Positions 38,690 to 48,277 of a stretch of DNA of 64,000 nucleotides are shown piece after piece; within the stretch, counting starts at the first letter, position 1; every line of letters starts with the position of its first letter. Source of the DNA: Streptomyces olivochromogenes. Its GTDB lineage: Bacteria; Actinomycetota; Actinomycetes; Streptomycetales; Streptomycetaceae. The stretch spans positions 479,308-543,307 of the forward strand of contig NZ_KQ948451.1 of NCBI RefSeq assembly GCF_001514115.1. The letters are read 5' to 3'. Below the pieces are notes generated by a model that was not told the origin of the DNA, did not search any database, and was given only the letters and a program-made list of their open reading frames with translations. Both the position numbers and the translations under genes were made by a program.

Positions 38690-39289
38690 ATGCACGCGAT
38701 ACGCGTCGCTTCGGCCGCACTGCTGGGCGTGACCGCCCTCACCCTTTCCGCGACCGCCGCTCTCGCCGGAAACGGAGACGGTGACGGCGGCCGTGACAGC
38801 AGCCGTGACAGCAGCCGTGACAGTGGCCGGGGCAACAGCATCACCTCGTTCGGCTTCAACGTGCAGCCGCAGAGCATCGCCGCGGGCGGCCGGCTCCGGC
38901 TGACCGCGGAGAGCTGCGACTCCGTGGCCAGGGTCTCCTCGGAAGTCTTCGACACGGTCACGATCCCCAAGGGCCAGTCGTCGGCGACGGCCCTGATCGA
39001 CGGGGACGCCAGAGCGGGCTCGGTGTACCAGGTGACGTTCCAGTGCGGCAACGAGAGCGGCCACACCGAGCTGACCATCGCCCCCGGCCGCTCCGGCACC
39101 AGCTACTCCGACCCGACCCAGGTCCAGCTCCCGGCCTCCGTACAGCGAGGCGTCAATGCAGGTGTCGGCGGAAGCTCCAACGGTGGCTTCGACCTCAAGG
39201 AGATCGCCCTGGGAACCGCGCTCATCGCCGGCTGTGTCGGTACCGCGTGGTCCATGACGCGCCGCCGCGTCACGGACGAGGAGTCGTGA
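38690..39289 (+). CDS. Secreted tail-anchored protein, paralogue of the 39399-40313 product
   Basis: A 199-residue protein with a signal peptide ending around ALA and GGAGG before ATG 38690. A short linker of repeated RDSS units leads to a single beta-rich domain (about 50-135) containing IAAGGRLRLT, a Cys, VSSEVFDT and DARAGSVYQVTFQC. The C-terminus has a membrane helix (ALGTALIAGCVGTAWSM) and a basic/acidic tail. The domain is clearly shared with the minus-strand neighbour (IARGGQLSIT, VSSRVFRT, DARPGSYDVTVRC). No family name is known to me. Its genes flank a class F sortase, so it is a candidate substrate, although no LPxTG motif is seen. Confidence 0.8.
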   Translation: MHAIRVASAALLGVTALTLSATAALAGNGDGDGGRDSSRDSSRDSGRGNSITSFGFNVQPQSIAAGGRLRLTAESCDSVARVSSEVFDTVTIPKGQSSATALIDGDARAGSVYQVTFQCGNESGHTELTIAPGRSGTSYSDPTQVQLPASVQRGVNAGVGGSSNGGFDLKEIALGTALIAGCVGTAWSMTRRRVTDEES

Positions 39290-39307
39290 CCGCTCGCCAC
39301 TCGGGGC

Positions 39308-39336
39308 CCTTCTCGCCCCGGATCTCGGCGAGAAGG
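39308..39336. terminator. Bidirectional terminator between convergent paralogues
   Basis: A perfect 10-bp stem CCTTCTCGCC / GGCGAGAAGG with a 9-base loop lies between the stops at 39289 and 39399. Confidence 0.7.
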
Positions 39337-39398
39337 TCCGGGGCGAAGGCCTGTCAGACGCACGGTACGCGGGGCACCGCCAAAGGTGCCGGCACCGA

Positions 39399-40313
39399 TC
39401 AGATCCGCCGATCGGACCTGCGGCGCTTCCAGAGCAGCCCACCGCCGACGACGCCGGCGGTCAGCAGTCCGCTGCCGATCGCGACGTCGGCGGGCGCGGC
39501 TCCGCCGATGCTGCCACCCAGACCACCGCTGACACCGCCGATGACGGTGAAGGCGGCGGGCCTGGTCAGCCTTCGGCCGTCACAGCGGACCGTGACGTCG
39601 TACGACCCCGGGCGCGCGTCACGGTCGACGATGACCGTCGCGATGGTCGTGTCGCCGCCCGCCCGGCGCAGCAGGGTGGTGCGGAAGACCCGCGAGGAGA
39701 CCGTACTGCCGGGCCTCAGGCACGCTTCGCCGTCCACGGTGATCGACAGCTGGCCGCCCCGCGCGATGACACCGGGCCGGACGAGGATGTTCCGCACCTC
39801 GCGACGGCCGTTGTCCTCGAAGCGGCCGTTGTCATAGAACCGGCCGTTGTCTTCGAAGCGGCCGTTGTCGTTGAACCTGCCATTGTCATTGAATCGGCCG
39901 TTGTCGTTGAACCGGCCATTGTCGTTGAACCGACCGTTGTCGTTGAACCGACCGATGTCACCCGGGCGGCCGCCACCGACCACGCCACCGCCGCCGATCA
40001 CCACGCCGCCGCCACCGACCACGCCACCGCCGCCGACGACGCCACCGCCCACCACGCCACCGCCGCCGACCACCCCGCCGCCACCGACCACGCCACCGCC
40101 GCCGACCACGCCACCGCCGTTGTTCAGCCCTGTGCCGTTGCCCGGTCCACCGGGGTTGCCCAGTCGCTCGTTTCCGCTCGGCTCGTCGTTGCTCGGCTCG
40201 TTGTTGCTCGACTCATTGCTGCCCGGTTCATTCGATGCCGTCGCCATCGGGGCGGCGAGCCCCACCGCGGCGACCACGGCGGCAGAGACCGCCAGGGCAC
40301 GAGTTGTACGCAT
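39399..40313 (-). CDS. Secreted tail-anchored protein with GRFNDN and GGGVV repeats
   Basis: A 304-residue protein. ATG 40313 follows GAGGA. A signal peptide (to about residue 27) precedes a Glu/Ser/Asn-rich segment, then about ten short glycine-valine units (GGGGVV), then nine copies of a hexapeptide GRF(N/E/Y)DN. The beta domain (about 187-270) is shared with the 38690-39289 product. A membrane helix and a strongly basic tail (KRRRSDRR) end the protein. The DNA of the hexapeptide units forms 18-base tandem repeats at about 39800-39955. Repeats of this kind often form extended, possibly adhesive, surface stalks. The function is unknown. Confidence 0.8.
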   Translation of the reverse strand: MRTTRALAVSAAVVAAVGLAAPMATASNEPGSNESSNNEPSNDEPSGNERLGNPGGPGNGTGLNNGGGVVGGGGVVGGGGVVGGGGVVGGGVVGGGGVVGGGGVVIGGGGVVGGGRPGDIGRFNDNGRFNDNGRFNDNGRFNDNGRFNDNGRFEDNGRFYDNGRFEDNGRREVRNILVRPGVIARGGQLSITVDGEACLRPGSTVSSRVFRTTLLRRAGGDTTIATVIVDRDARPGSYDVTVRCDGRRLTRPAAFTVIGGVSGGLGGSIGGAAPADVAIGSGLLTAGVVGGGLLWKRRRSDRRI

Positions 40314-40644
40314 GTGATCCTCCGCGGAAGACGCCCCGGGAACCGTCCCCGGTCGATCGGCGAGAAAGCGCCTCCCATACAGACCCTCAGATGCGGCGCA
40401 CAGGGACGCATTTCGAGAATGGTCCGTCCTGGTGAGAAGACACGCCGAAGGATTTCCATACAATCGGATATTGCCGCAGGTCACGGACCGTCAGAAATTT
40501 CCTGCCCTCGGCAACTCGGATGGCTCACCACGCGGAGCCCCGACACCCGTTCGCCCGCGCCCCGTCGCCCCCCGGGCATGCTGCACTTAGCGTTCTGGTA
40601 CGCGCGACGGACGCGGTGACGGCCGCGTCGAGAGGGGATTGCGA
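40314..40644. other. Divergent intergenic region before the sortase gene
   Basis: There is no gene. An A/T-rich patch with TACAAT (40459-40464) could be a -10, but no -35 is evident. AGAGGGG at 40631-40637 is the sortase ribosome binding site. Confidence 0.35.
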
Positions 40645-41307
40645 ATGTTTGCGTCCGAGGTGGCCGAAGAGGAGGAGCGGCAGAAGAAGCGCGCCCCGTG
40701 GGGCGTAATAGCGCTTGTTCTGCTGACCGGCCTCGCACTCATCCGGAATGGTTCCGGTGAGTTCGACGTGGGCCCTCCACAGCCCGCGACGGCGGCGGCA
40801 GCGGACAGCAGGACGCCCGTCGCCACCTTCTCCAACGGACCCGCCGCGTTGCCGTACTCCGTGGTGGACCGGGTCAGGATCCCCGCGATCCAGGTGAATG
40901 CCCCGGTCGTGCCGGTGGGTCTCGACTCGGCCGGCTGGGTCGACGCGCCGCCGCCCGACAACGCCAATCTCGCGGGCTGGTTCACCGGTGCGGTGTCACC
41001 CGGCGAGAAGGGCACGGCCGTGATCGTGGGCCATGTGGACAACATGCGGGGACCGGCCGTCTTCTACGGGCTCGGTTCCCTCAAGAAGGGAAACCGGGTC
41101 GAGGTTCAGCGAAAGGACGGGAAGACCGCCACATTCGAGATCTACGGCGTCGACGTATTCGCCAAGAACAACTTCCCCGGCGACCGGGTGTACGGCAGCA
41201 AGGGCACCCCGGAATTGCGGGTCATCACCTGCGGAGGCGGTTTCTCCAAGCAGCACGGCTACGACGGGAACGTCGTCGTGTTCGCCCGCCTGGTCGAGGT
41301 CCGCTGA
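40645..41307 (+). CDS. Class F sortase
   Basis: A 220-residue membrane-anchored transpeptidase. ATG 40645 follows AGAGGGG. A cytoplasmic basic N-terminus (about 1-18) and one helix (about 19-34) precede the catalytic beta-barrel. Active-site features are His in VIVGHVDN, the nucleophile Cys in LRVITCGGGF (equivalent to TLxTC) and Arg in VVVFARLVE. Class F enzymes are typical of Actinobacteria and their natural substrates are mostly unknown. Adjacent genes encode secreted proteins with C-terminal membrane helices and basic tails; these are the obvious candidate substrates but lack a visible sorting motif. Confidence 0.9.
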   Translation: MFASEVAEEEERQKKRAPWGVIALVLLTGLALIRNGSGEFDVGPPQPATAAAADSRTPVATFSNGPAALPYSVVDRVRIPAIQVNAPVVPVGLDSAGWVDAPPPDNANLAGWFTGAVSPGEKGTAVIVGHVDNMRGPAVFYGLGSLKKGNRVEVQRKDGKTATFEIYGVDVFAKNNFPGDRVYGSKGTPELRVITCGGGFSKQHGYDGNVVVFARLVEVR

Positions 41308-41308
41308 G

Positions 41309-41357
41309 ACTCCCCGCCTACGGCCCGGGCGGTGTTCCCGGGCCGGTAGGCGGAGTC
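41309..41357. terminator. Terminator between sortase and deacetylase genes
   Basis: A long, slightly bulged stem (ACTCCCCGCCTACGGCCCGGG against a near-complement) with a 7-base loop lies between convergent genes and can serve both. Confidence 0.7.
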
Positions 41358-41382
41358 GGGAGCGACCGCGCCCGCTCCCCGC

Positions 41383-42225
41383 TCAGGAGTCCTGGCGGTG
41401 CGGCACCGTGAGGTGGTAGCCGGAGTCGAGGAGTTCGGGCAGGTAGTCACGCAGGGCGCGGACGGTCTGGGAGCGGTCGCCGCCCGCGTCGTGCGAGAGG
41501 ACGACGACGCCGGGGGCGGCGCCCTCCTCCACCCGGTCGACGATGGTGGCGGTGCCCGGGGTGGTCCAGTCGAGGCTGTCGACCGTCCAGGCCATCGGTT
41601 CCATGCCGAGGTCGGCGCCGATCTGGAAGGTGGCCCGGTTCCAGGCCCCGTAGGGCGCGCGGAACCAGACGGGCCGTTCGCCGTAGGCGTCCTCGATGAC
41701 GTCGCTGGTGCGGGCGATCTCGGAGCGGATCTCGGAGCGCCGGAGCTCGGTCAGCAACGGGTGCGTCCAGGTGTGGTTGCCGACGACGTGCCCGTCGTCG
41801 GCCATCTCGGCCAGCAGGTCCTTGTTGTCGACGGCCATCTCCCCGCAGACGAAGAACATCGCCCGTACGTCGTGCTTGCGCAGGGTGCGCAGAATGCTCG
41901 GGGTGTAGCGCGGATCGGGTCCGTCGTCGAAGGTCAGCACCATCGTTCGGCCGCGCCCGCTCACCCGCATGATCGGCTCACGCCGGACGGCGGGCTTGCC
42001 GGGCGTCCGGCGCGGCGGAGCGAATCCGGTCATGGGCTCGAGGCGGTACGCGGAGGGCTTGAGCGCCTGACGCGCCTGCGGGCCCCCGGCCACGGGGGCC
42101 CGCACCGGGCTCCCGGCCGGATCCGCGGTGAGGACGCGGGCCGTGCCCGCCGCCCCCACCGCCCCGAGAACGGCGGCACCGGCGATCAACGCCCGGCGCC
42201 GCGTGAGCAGCTGATCCTTTTGCAT
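41383..42225 (-). CDS. Polysaccharide deacetylase (NodB domain), exported
   Basis: A 280-residue enzyme. It begins with a Tat-like signal (LTRRRALIAGAAVLG). The NodB domain (about 85-275) has the catalytic Asp pair in TFDDGPD, the metal His pair in VGNHTWTHP, a RAPYGAWN loop and VVVLSHDAGG at the last motif. All metal ligands appear present, so it should be an active, metal-dependent N-deacetylase outside the membrane, probably on peptidoglycan or another cell-wall polysaccharide. It is on the same strand as, and downstream of, lysX. Confidence 0.88.
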   Translation of the reverse strand: MQKDQLLTRRRALIAGAAVLGAVGAAGTARVLTADPAGSPVRAPVAGGPQARQALKPSAYRLEPMTGFAPPRRTPGKPAVRREPIMRVSGRGRTMVLTFDDGPDPRYTPSILRTLRKHDVRAMFFVCGEMAVDNKDLLAEMADDGHVVGNHTWTHPLLTELRRSEIRSEIARTSDVIEDAYGERPVWFRAPYGAWNRATFQIGADLGMEPMAWTVDSLDWTTPGTATIVDRVEEGAAPGVVVLSHDAGGDRSQTVRALRDYLPELLDSGYHLTVPHRQDS

Positions 42226-42306
42226 GACCCATCAGTCGCCCAACGGAGGCGCGGCGCGGCTGAGCAACACCGGTGTGGACTCAGGAAAGCACCCGTTGGG
42301 ACCAGC

Positions 42307-45300
42307 TCAGCGCCGACGCACCAGGGGGAACGGCAGTGTCTCCCGAATCGTCAGCCCCGTGAGGAACATGACCAGCCGGTCCACGCCGATACCGAGCCCG
42401 CCGGTCGGCGGCATCGCGTACTCCAGCGCGTCGAGGAAGTCCTCGTCGAGCTCCATCGCCTCGGGATCTCCCCCGGCGGCCCGCAGCGACTGCGCGGTCA
42501 GCCGCCGCCGCTGCTCCACGGGGTCGGTCAACTCCGAGTAGGCGGTGCCGAGTTCGGTGCCGAAGGCGACGAGGTCCCAGCGCTCGGCGAGGCGCGGGTC
42601 GGTGCGGTGTTGCCGGGTGAGCGGGGAGACGTCGGTCGGGAAGTCCTTGTAGAACGTGGGCAGCAGGGTCTTCTCCTCGACCAGTCGTTCGTACATCTCC
42701 AGTACGACGTCACCCTGTCCGTCGTCCGGCCGATACGGCACTCCCGCGCAGTCGCACAGCCGGTGCAGGTCCGGCACGGACGCGCCGGGGTCCACCTCCT
42801 CCCCCAGGGCCTCCGAGATCGCGCCGTACACCGTCTTGACCGGCCACGGGCCGGAGATGTCGTACTCGGTGCCGTCCTTGTGGACGACGGGCGCGCCGAA
42901 GGCGGCGGTCGCGGCGCCCTGGATCAGTTCGCGGGTGAGGTCGAGCATCACGTCGTAGTCGGCGAACGCCTGGTAGGCCTCCAGCATGGTGAACTCGGGG
43001 TTGTGCTTGGAGGAGACGCCCTCGTTGCGGAAGGTGCGCCCCATCTCGAAGACCTTCTCCAGGCCGCCCACGCACAGCCGCTTGAGGTAGAGCTCGGGGG
43101 CGATGCGGAGGTACATGTTCAGGTCGTAGGCGTTGATGTGGGTGGTGAACGGGCGGGCGTTGGCGCCGCCGTGGATCTGCTGGAGCATCGGCGTCTCGAC
43201 CTCGAGATAACCCCGGTCCAGCAGGCCCTGGCGCAGCGCCTGCACGGCGGTGGAGCGGGCCCGCAGGACCTCGCGGGCGTCGGGGCTGGACACCAGGTCG
43301 AGATAGCGGTGGCGCACCTTCGCCTCGGGGTCGGCGAGGCCCCGGCGCTTGTCGGGCAGCGGGCGCAGGCATTTGCCGGTGAGCTGCCAGGAGGAGACGA
43401 AGACGGTCGGTTCGCCCAGGTCGCTGACGCCGGCGAGGCCCTCGGCGGTGATGTGGTCGCCGATGTCGACGTCCTGCCGGAAGCGCGTGAGCTCGGGCCC
43501 GGTCTCCAGCCGGGTGAGGGCGAGCTGGAGATCGCCGGACCAGTCGCGCAGGACGGCGAACACGATTCCGCCGAAGTCCCGTACGAGGACGACGCGCCCG
43601 GCGACGGTCACGTGCTGCCTGGCCGGTCCCGCGCGTACCTCGGCGAGGGTGTGGCTGCGGAACGGGACGCCCACCGGGTAGGGGTCGATTCCGTCGGCGC
43701 GCAGCCGGTCGAGTGTGCGGTGGCGGAGGCGGATCTGCTCGGGCAGGCCCGCGGTCGGATCGGTGGCCGCCGCCTCGCCCTCGTCGAGGCCGAGAGCCGA
43801 CAACGACGGCAGACCCGCGGTGCTCGCGGGCTGGGGGCCGGTCTTCGGGTGCCCCTTGCCCCAGAGCTTGCGCAGCGAGGGCACGGAGACGAAGCCCTCG
43901 GCGATGCCGGACGCAAGGCCGATGCGGGCGAGGGAGCCGGTGTCGCCGTAACAGATGAAGCGGGGATACCACTCGGGCTGGAATTTGGCGTTGGACCGGT
44001 AGAGGGCCTCCAACTGCCACCACCGGGAGAAGAACAGCAGCAGTCCGCGCCAGAGCCGGAGCACCGGCCCCGCACCGATCCGGGCGCCCTCCTCGAAGAC
44101 CGACCGGAACACCGCGAAGTTGAGGGAGATGCGCCGTACGCCGAACGTCCCGGCCGCCGCGCACACCTCGGCGACCATGAACTCCATGACGCCGTTCGGG
44201 GCGCTGCGGTCGCGGCGCATGAGGTCGAGCGAGATGCCGTCCTTGCCCCAGGGAACGAAGGACAGCAGCGCGAGGAGCTTGCCCTCGGGCGTCAGGGCCT
44301 CGACGAGCAGGCAGTCGCCGTCCGCGGGGTCGCCGAGCCGGTCCAGGGCCATGGAGAAGCCGCGCTCGGTCTCGGTGTCGCGCCAGGCGTCCGCCTTGTC
44401 GACGAGCTCCTCCATCTCCTCGTCGGTGAGGCTGGCGTGGCGGCGTACCCGGCAGGTGGCGCCGGTGCGCCGTACGCGGTGCACGGCCTGGCGGGTGACA
44501 CGCATGTCGCGGCCGTCCAGGTCGAAGCCGGCGACGTGCAGGATCGCCTCGTCGCCGAGTTCGAGCGCGCCGAGCCCGGCGCGCGCGAAGGCCTTGGCGC
44601 CGTTCTCCGAGGTGCCCATGACGGCGGGCGCCCAAGCGTAGCGGCGGGCCAGGTCGAGCCAGGCCTCGATGGCGTGCGGCCAGGCCTCGCGGTCGCCGAC
44701 GGGGTCGCCGCTGGCCAGGCAGACGCCGGCCTCGACGCGGTAGGTGACGGCGGCCTTGCCGCTGGGTGAGAAGACGACGGCCTTGTCGCGGCGGGTGGCG
44801 AAGTAGCCGAGGGAGTCGTCGGCGCCGTACGCCCGCAGGAGGGCACGGATGCGGGCCTCCTCGTCGCCGCGCAGGGCCGCCTCCAGGCGCTGGGAGCGGA
44901 AGAGGGTGGCGACGGCGTTGAGCTGGGCGAGGGCGCCGAGGAGGCCGAGGACGAAGAAGAGCTTGCGGGGCGGGCGCCCGCTGAACGAACTGCTGGGGAC
45001 CAGCCCGCCGCACACCCGGCTGGCCGCCCACAGCAGCCGTTCTCCCGAGGACAGCGTGCCGGGGAACCACTCGACCAGGCCCCAGCCGATCAGGATCGCC
45101 ACCGCGAGTCCGGCGAGCAGTACGGCCAGGGCGCGCCATACGGCGCCGCGCCGGGAGTCGGCGTAGAACTCGCGGCGCGCCACGATCAGGAGCACCAGCA
45201 GCAGTCCGCAGGCGACGAAGGACGGCAGCGACTCGGCGTACAGGCCCATCGCCAGGCCGACGATGTCGAAGAAGACCAGCACGCCGAGGTAGACGACGAC

Positions 45301-45591
45301 CAGCCACCAGGCGACCTTCTTGCGGGCGGCGGTCGCGGCGGCGAGCAGGAAGAGGAAGACGGCGTACGCGAGGTTGGCGCTGACCGGGACGATCAACAGG
45401 TCGAGGAAGGCCACGACGGGGTGCAGCAGGCGGCGCACGGGGGCGAAGAAGGCCAGCAGGACGCACAGCAGCGAGAGGGCGCCGAAGAAGGCCGCGAAGC
45501 CTTCGGGCACCTTGCTGAGGAAGCCGACCCGGGACGGCGGTACGGGACCCGTGGCGTCCCTCGGTCCGCGGGCCTCCACGGTGGCGCTCAT
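42307..45591 (-). CDS. lysX: LysX: lysylphosphatidylglycerol synthase fused to lysyl-tRNA synthetase
   Basis: A 1094-residue fusion. ATG 45591 is chosen; the ribosome binding site is weak and GTG/ATG positions within 40 bases upstream are possible. The N-terminal third has about six membrane helices. A soluble MprF-like DUF2156 transferase domain (about 235-570) contains [10 protein letters not shown] and [10 protein letters not shown]. The C-terminal class II LysRS domain (about 600-1094) has [32 protein letters not shown] and [15 protein letters not shown]. The LysRS part charges tRNA-Lys, and the DUF2156 part transfers lysine to phosphatidylglycerol, lowering surface negative charge and resisting cationic peptides. 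The same arrangement is known from mycobacterial LysX. Confidence 0.93.
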   Translation of the reverse strand: MSATVEARGPRDATGPVPPSRVGFLSKVPEGFAAFFGALSLLCVLLAFFAPVRRLLHPVVAFLDLLIVPVSANLAYAVFLFLLAAATAARKKVAWWLVVVYLGVLVFFDIVGLAMGLYAESLPSFVACGLLLVLLIVARREFYADSRRGAVWRALAVLLAGLAVAILIGWGLVEWFPGTLSSGERLLWAASRVCGGLVPSSSFSGRPPRKLFFVLGLLGALAQLNAVATLFRSQRLEAALRGDEEARIRALLRAYGADDSLGYFATRRDKAVVFSPSGKAAVTYRVEAGVCLASGDPVGDREAWPHAIEAWLDLARRYAWAPAVMGTSENGAKAFARAGLGALELGDEAILHVAGFDLDGRDMRVTRQAVHRVRRTGATCRVRRHASLTDEEMEELVDKADAWRDTETERGFSMALDRLGDPADGDCLLVEALTPEGKLLALLSFVPWGKDGISLDLMRRDRSAPNGVMEFMVAEVCAAAGTFGVRRISLNFAVFRSVFEEGARIGAGPVLRLWRGLLLFFSRWWQLEALYRSNAKFQPEWYPRFICYGDTGSLARIGLASGIAEGFVSVPSLRKLWGKGHPKTGPQPASTAGLPSLSALGLDEGEAAATDPTAGLPEQIRLRHRTLDRLRADGIDPYPVGVPFRSHTLAEVRAGPARQHVTVAGRVVLVRDFGGIVFAVLRDWSGDLQLALTRLETGPELTRFRQDVDIGDHITAEGLAGVSDLGEPTVFVSSWQLTGKCLRPLPDKRRGLADPEAKVRHRYLDLVSSPDAREVLRARSTAVQALRQGLLDRGYLEVETPMLQQIHGGANARPFTTHINAYDLNMYLRIAPELYLKRLCVGGLEKVFEMGRTFRNEGVSSKHNPEFTMLEAYQAFADYDVMLDLTRELIQGAATAAFGAPVVHKDGTEYDISGPWPVKTVYGAISEALGEEVDPGASVPDLHRLCDCAGVPYRPDDGQGDVVLEMYERLVEEKTLLPTFYKDFPTDVSPLTRQHRTDPRLAERWDLVAFGTELGTAYSELTDPVEQRRRLTAQSLRAAGGDPEAMELDEDFLDALEYAMPPTGGLGIGVDRLVMFLTGLTIRETLPFPLVRRR

Positions 45592-45766
45592 GGTGTCGAC
45601 TCTAGGAAGCCCCGGCCGCGGGCGCCCGTCGAGCGCCGGGCCGCTCGTCGCCGACGCGGACGGCTGTCCCGGCGGGTCCTGGCGGGCCGTGGCGGCGGAC
45701 ACTTCACCCGTTCCGTCGCATGCGGGACGCCGTGGGGCCGCCCTGCTCCCGACCTGCGGCTTCCGA

Positions 45767-45772
45767 TAGCCT
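45767..45772 (+). promoter_or_regulatory. -10 box for the universal stress protein gene
   Basis: TAGCCT fits TANNNT and lies seven bases before GTG 45780, suggesting a leaderless message. No good -35 is visible. Confidence 0.35.
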
Positions 45773-45779
45773 CGGTGGT

Positions 45780-46244
45780 GTGGCGGAACAGCAACCCTCG
45801 CACCGGTTCGAGCGTGGCACGGACGGTCCCAAGGTCATCGTCGTCGGCGTGGACGGCTCCGACTCGTCGCTGCGCGCGGCGTCCTACGCCGGCGGGCTGG
45901 CCAGGCGGCAGCACTCGCTGCTCGCCGTCGTGTACGTGCAGCCCGTCATGGCCGCGGGAGCGGCGCTCGGGGCGCCGGTCGCCGAGACGACCGACCAGAT
46001 CGCCGAGGACCTCGTCGCGCAGATCCGGGACGCCGCCGAGCGGGTCAAGGACATATTCGCGGTGCGCTGGGAGTTCCACACCTTCCGCGGCGATCCCTAC
46101 AACGGTCTGGTGACGGCGGCGGACGAGCTCAAGGCGGACGCCGTGGTGGTCGGTGCCTCCGAGCAGGCGGGGCACCGGATCATCGGGTCGGTGGCGATCC
46201 GGCTGGTGAAGGCGGGCCGCTGGCCGGTCACGGTCGTCCCATAG
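45780..46244 (+). CDS. Universal stress protein (UspA family)
   Basis: A 154-residue single-domain Usp. GTG 45780 gives the family start a few residues before [19 protein letters not shown] (about 19-37). The ATP-binding motif G-2x-G-9x-G(S/T) is represented by [17 protein letters not shown] near the C-terminus, with only partial match. It is divergent from lysX. The family is induced by stress and starvation; the specific role is unknown. Confidence 0.87.
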   Translation: MAEQQPSHRFERGTDGPKVIVVGVDGSDSSLRAASYAGGLARRQHSLLAVVYVQPVMAAGAALGAPVAETTDQIAEDLVAQIRDAAERVKDIFAVRWEFHTFRGDPYNGLVTAADELKADAVVVGASEQAGHRIIGSVAIRLVKAGRWPVTVVP

Positions 46245-46265
46245 ATCCCACGGACCGCATGGGCC

Positions 46266-46335
46266 CCGTGGGTTCCTTGGGCCCCATGGCTCCGTGGGTT
46301 CCTTGGACTCCATGGCTCCGTGAACTCCGTGGGTC
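46266..46335. repeat. 26-bp tandem repeats upstream of the capA-like stop
   Basis: Two 26-base copies beginning CCGTGGGTTCCTTGG lie at 46266-46291 and 46292-46317 and differ at two positions, followed by a partial third copy. They fill the space between the stress-protein stop and the capA-like stop. Confidence 0.7.
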
Positions 46336-47496
46336 CTACTGCGCCATCATCAGGCCGTCGTGGGCCGCGCCGCGGCTGAGCACCACGTCACGGATGCGGT
46401 CGCGTACACCGGCCAGGTCGGCGCCCTGGGCCAGAGCCGCGTTGATGTCGACGACCCGCCCGGCGTCGATGTCGAACAGCTGCGGCACGAACTCCGCCTT
46501 CGTGACCTGCCAGCGGTCCCCCTTGCGCGCGGGCGGGGCGAAGGTGAAGCGGGCGAGGGTGCTCTCGTTGCCCCGGGAGTCCTGGAGGCCTTGGCGGTTG
46601 AACATCTCGCCCGCGATCTGGTCACCCATGCCGTAGACGACCCACGTGCCGTTGACCTTCTCGTAGGGCTGCGGGACACGCGCGTGCGTGCCGAGGATCA
46701 GGTCGATGTCGGGCCGCCCGTTCGTGCGCGAGGCGGTGAGCTCCCGGCTCAGCGTCGTCTGCTGGGTGTTGGGCTGTTCCTGCCATTCGGTGCCCCAGTG
46801 CAGGGACACGACGACCACGTCGGCGCCCGCCTTCCTGACGGCCCGGGCGTCCGCGAGGATCCGGTCGCGGTCGATGAGGTTGACGCTCCAGGGCTGTCCC
46901 TGGGGCATCGGGAAGCCGTCCGTGCCGTAGGTGTAGGCGAGGTGGGCGACCACCGCGTTGCCCGCGCGCAGGAGCGTGGGCACATACGCCTCCTGCGCCG
47001 TGCGCGCCGATCCCGCGTGCCGTACGCCCGCGAGGTCGAGGGCGTCCAGGGTGCGCCGTACGCCCGCGGCGCCGTCGTCCAGGGAGTGGTTGGAGGCGGT
47101 GGAGCAGGCGTCGTACCCGGTCGCCGCGAGCCCGTCGGCCACCTGCGGTGGAATCTTGAAGGCCGGGTTGCCGGTGTGGTCGCCGTCGGATCCGTACACG
47201 GTCTCCATGTGACAGATCGCCAGGTCGGCACCGGAGACGAGGGGTTTCACCCCTTCGAACATCGGCAGGAAGTCGTACCCGGTGCCGCCCGCGTCGGCGT
47301 TCGCCCGCTCGGTGACCGAGGTGTGTGCCAGCACGTCGCCGGAGGCGACGAGGGTGAAGCCGTGGGGGGTGAGGGGTGCGCCCGGCTGCCCACTACTACT
47401 GCTCCGGGCCGACGGTTCCTGGTCGGCCCGGCAGCCGGCGCCCACGACAAGTACGGCCGCGACAGCGATGGCGGCCAGTCGACTACGTGTGATCAT
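46336..47496 (-). CDS. CapA-family lipoprotein (PgsA/CapA metallophosphatase-like)
   Basis: A 386-residue lipoprotein. ATG 47496 is preferred because GAGG lies six bases upstream; an upstream ATG at 47517 is in frame. The lipobox is VGAGC. The domain shows the two-metal pattern of the CapA/PGA_cap family: LVASGDVLAHTS, CHMETVYG, TASNHSLDDG, VSLHWGTEW and ILGTHARVPQP. Several members take part in poly-gamma-glutamate or capsule synthesis, others act as surface phosphoesterases. No pgsBC-like genes are nearby, so the capsule assignment is not supported here. Confidence 0.85.
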   Translation of the reverse strand: MITRSRLAAIAVAAVLVVGAGCRADQEPSARSSSSGQPGAPLTPHGFTLVASGDVLAHTSVTERANADAGGTGYDFLPMFEGVKPLVSGADLAICHMETVYGSDGDHTGNPAFKIPPQVADGLAATGYDACSTASNHSLDDGAAGVRRTLDALDLAGVRHAGSARTAQEAYVPTLLRAGNAVVAHLAYTYGTDGFPMPQGQPWSVNLIDRDRILADARAVRKAGADVVVVSLHWGTEWQEQPNTQQTTLSRELTASRTNGRPDIDLILGTHARVPQPYEKVNGTWVVYGMGDQIAGEMFNRQGLQDSRGNESTLARFTFAPPARKGDRWQVTKAEFVPQLFDIDAGRVVDINAALAQGADLAGVRDRIRDVVLSRGAAHDGLMMAQ

Positions 47497-47737
47497 GCCC
47501 AGCCTCGATGCAGTCATATTTAACTAGGAAGTGAGGCAAATCCACCCAATCGAAAGGATGGAGTCAAGGAGCGACGCGCATCCGTAGCCCGTCCGGCCCT
47601 CGGGGAACCGCCCGTCGGGGCGCCACCGGGCCCCGCTGAACCGTTCACCGCGCCGTTCACCGACGGCATCGACCGCCCACCGCAGACCCGTGCCCCGGGC
47701 CTGTCCCAGCGGAGCGGCACCCGCTGGCATACACGCC

Positions 47738-48277
47738 ATGACGGCCGGAACCACCACCAAGACGACCGCCGAACACGAGTTGGCCGCGCTCCAGCGCGAG
47801 CACGGCCGGCCCCTCTTCGCCCTGCTCCTGCGGCTCTCCGACGGCGACCGCCAACGCGCCGAGGATCTGGTGCAGGAGACGCTCGTCCGCGCCTGGCAGC
47901 ACCCCGAGGCGCTGCGCGCCGACGACTTCGACTCCGTACGCCCCTGGCTGCTCACCGTGGGACGGCGGCTCGCGATCGATGCGCGGCGGGCCCGCCAGGC
48001 GCGTCCGCCGGAGGTCGGGGACGCGGTGCTGGAAAGCGCGCGGGTCTGCGCGGATCACGCCGAAAGGTCGGCGGCGACGCTCGATGTGCGGGAGGCTGTG
48101 AAGACACTCACTCCCGAGCATCGTGAAGTCCTGGTGCTGGTGTACTTCCAGGGGGCGAGTGTGGCGGAGGCCGCCGCGGCGCTCGGGATTCCGCCCGGTA
48201 CCGTGAAGTCTCGTGCGTACTACGCGCTGCGCGCCCTGCGCCGGGTTCTTCCAGGATATGCGGCCGACCTGCGGTGA
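47738..48277 (+). CDS. ECF RNA polymerase sigma factor
   Basis: A 179-residue sigma factor with regions 2 and 4 only. ATG 47738 is chosen; it has no strong ribosome binding site. Region 2 (about 22-90) includes GDRQRAEDLVQETLVRAW; region 4 (about 122-172) includes LTPEHREVLVLVYFQGASVAEAAAALGI and PPGTVKSRAYYALRAL. A putative anti-sigma gene lies about 900 bases downstream on the same strand with an unknown gene between. The regulon cannot be predicted from this window. Confidence 0.9.
   Translation: MTAGTTTKTTAEHELAALQREHGRPLFALLLRLSDGDRQRAEDLVQETLVRAWQHPEALRADDFDSVRPWLLTVGRRLAIDARRARQARPPEVGDAVLESARVCADHAERSAATLDVREAVKTLTPEHREVLVLVYFQGASVAEAAAALGIPPGTVKSRAYYALRALRRVLPGYAADLR

Noticed and set aside
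39800..39955. Regular 18-base direct repeats that could be mistaken for a CRISPR-like array
   Set aside because: They have no unique spacers, are in frame, and encode the GRFNDN hexapeptides.
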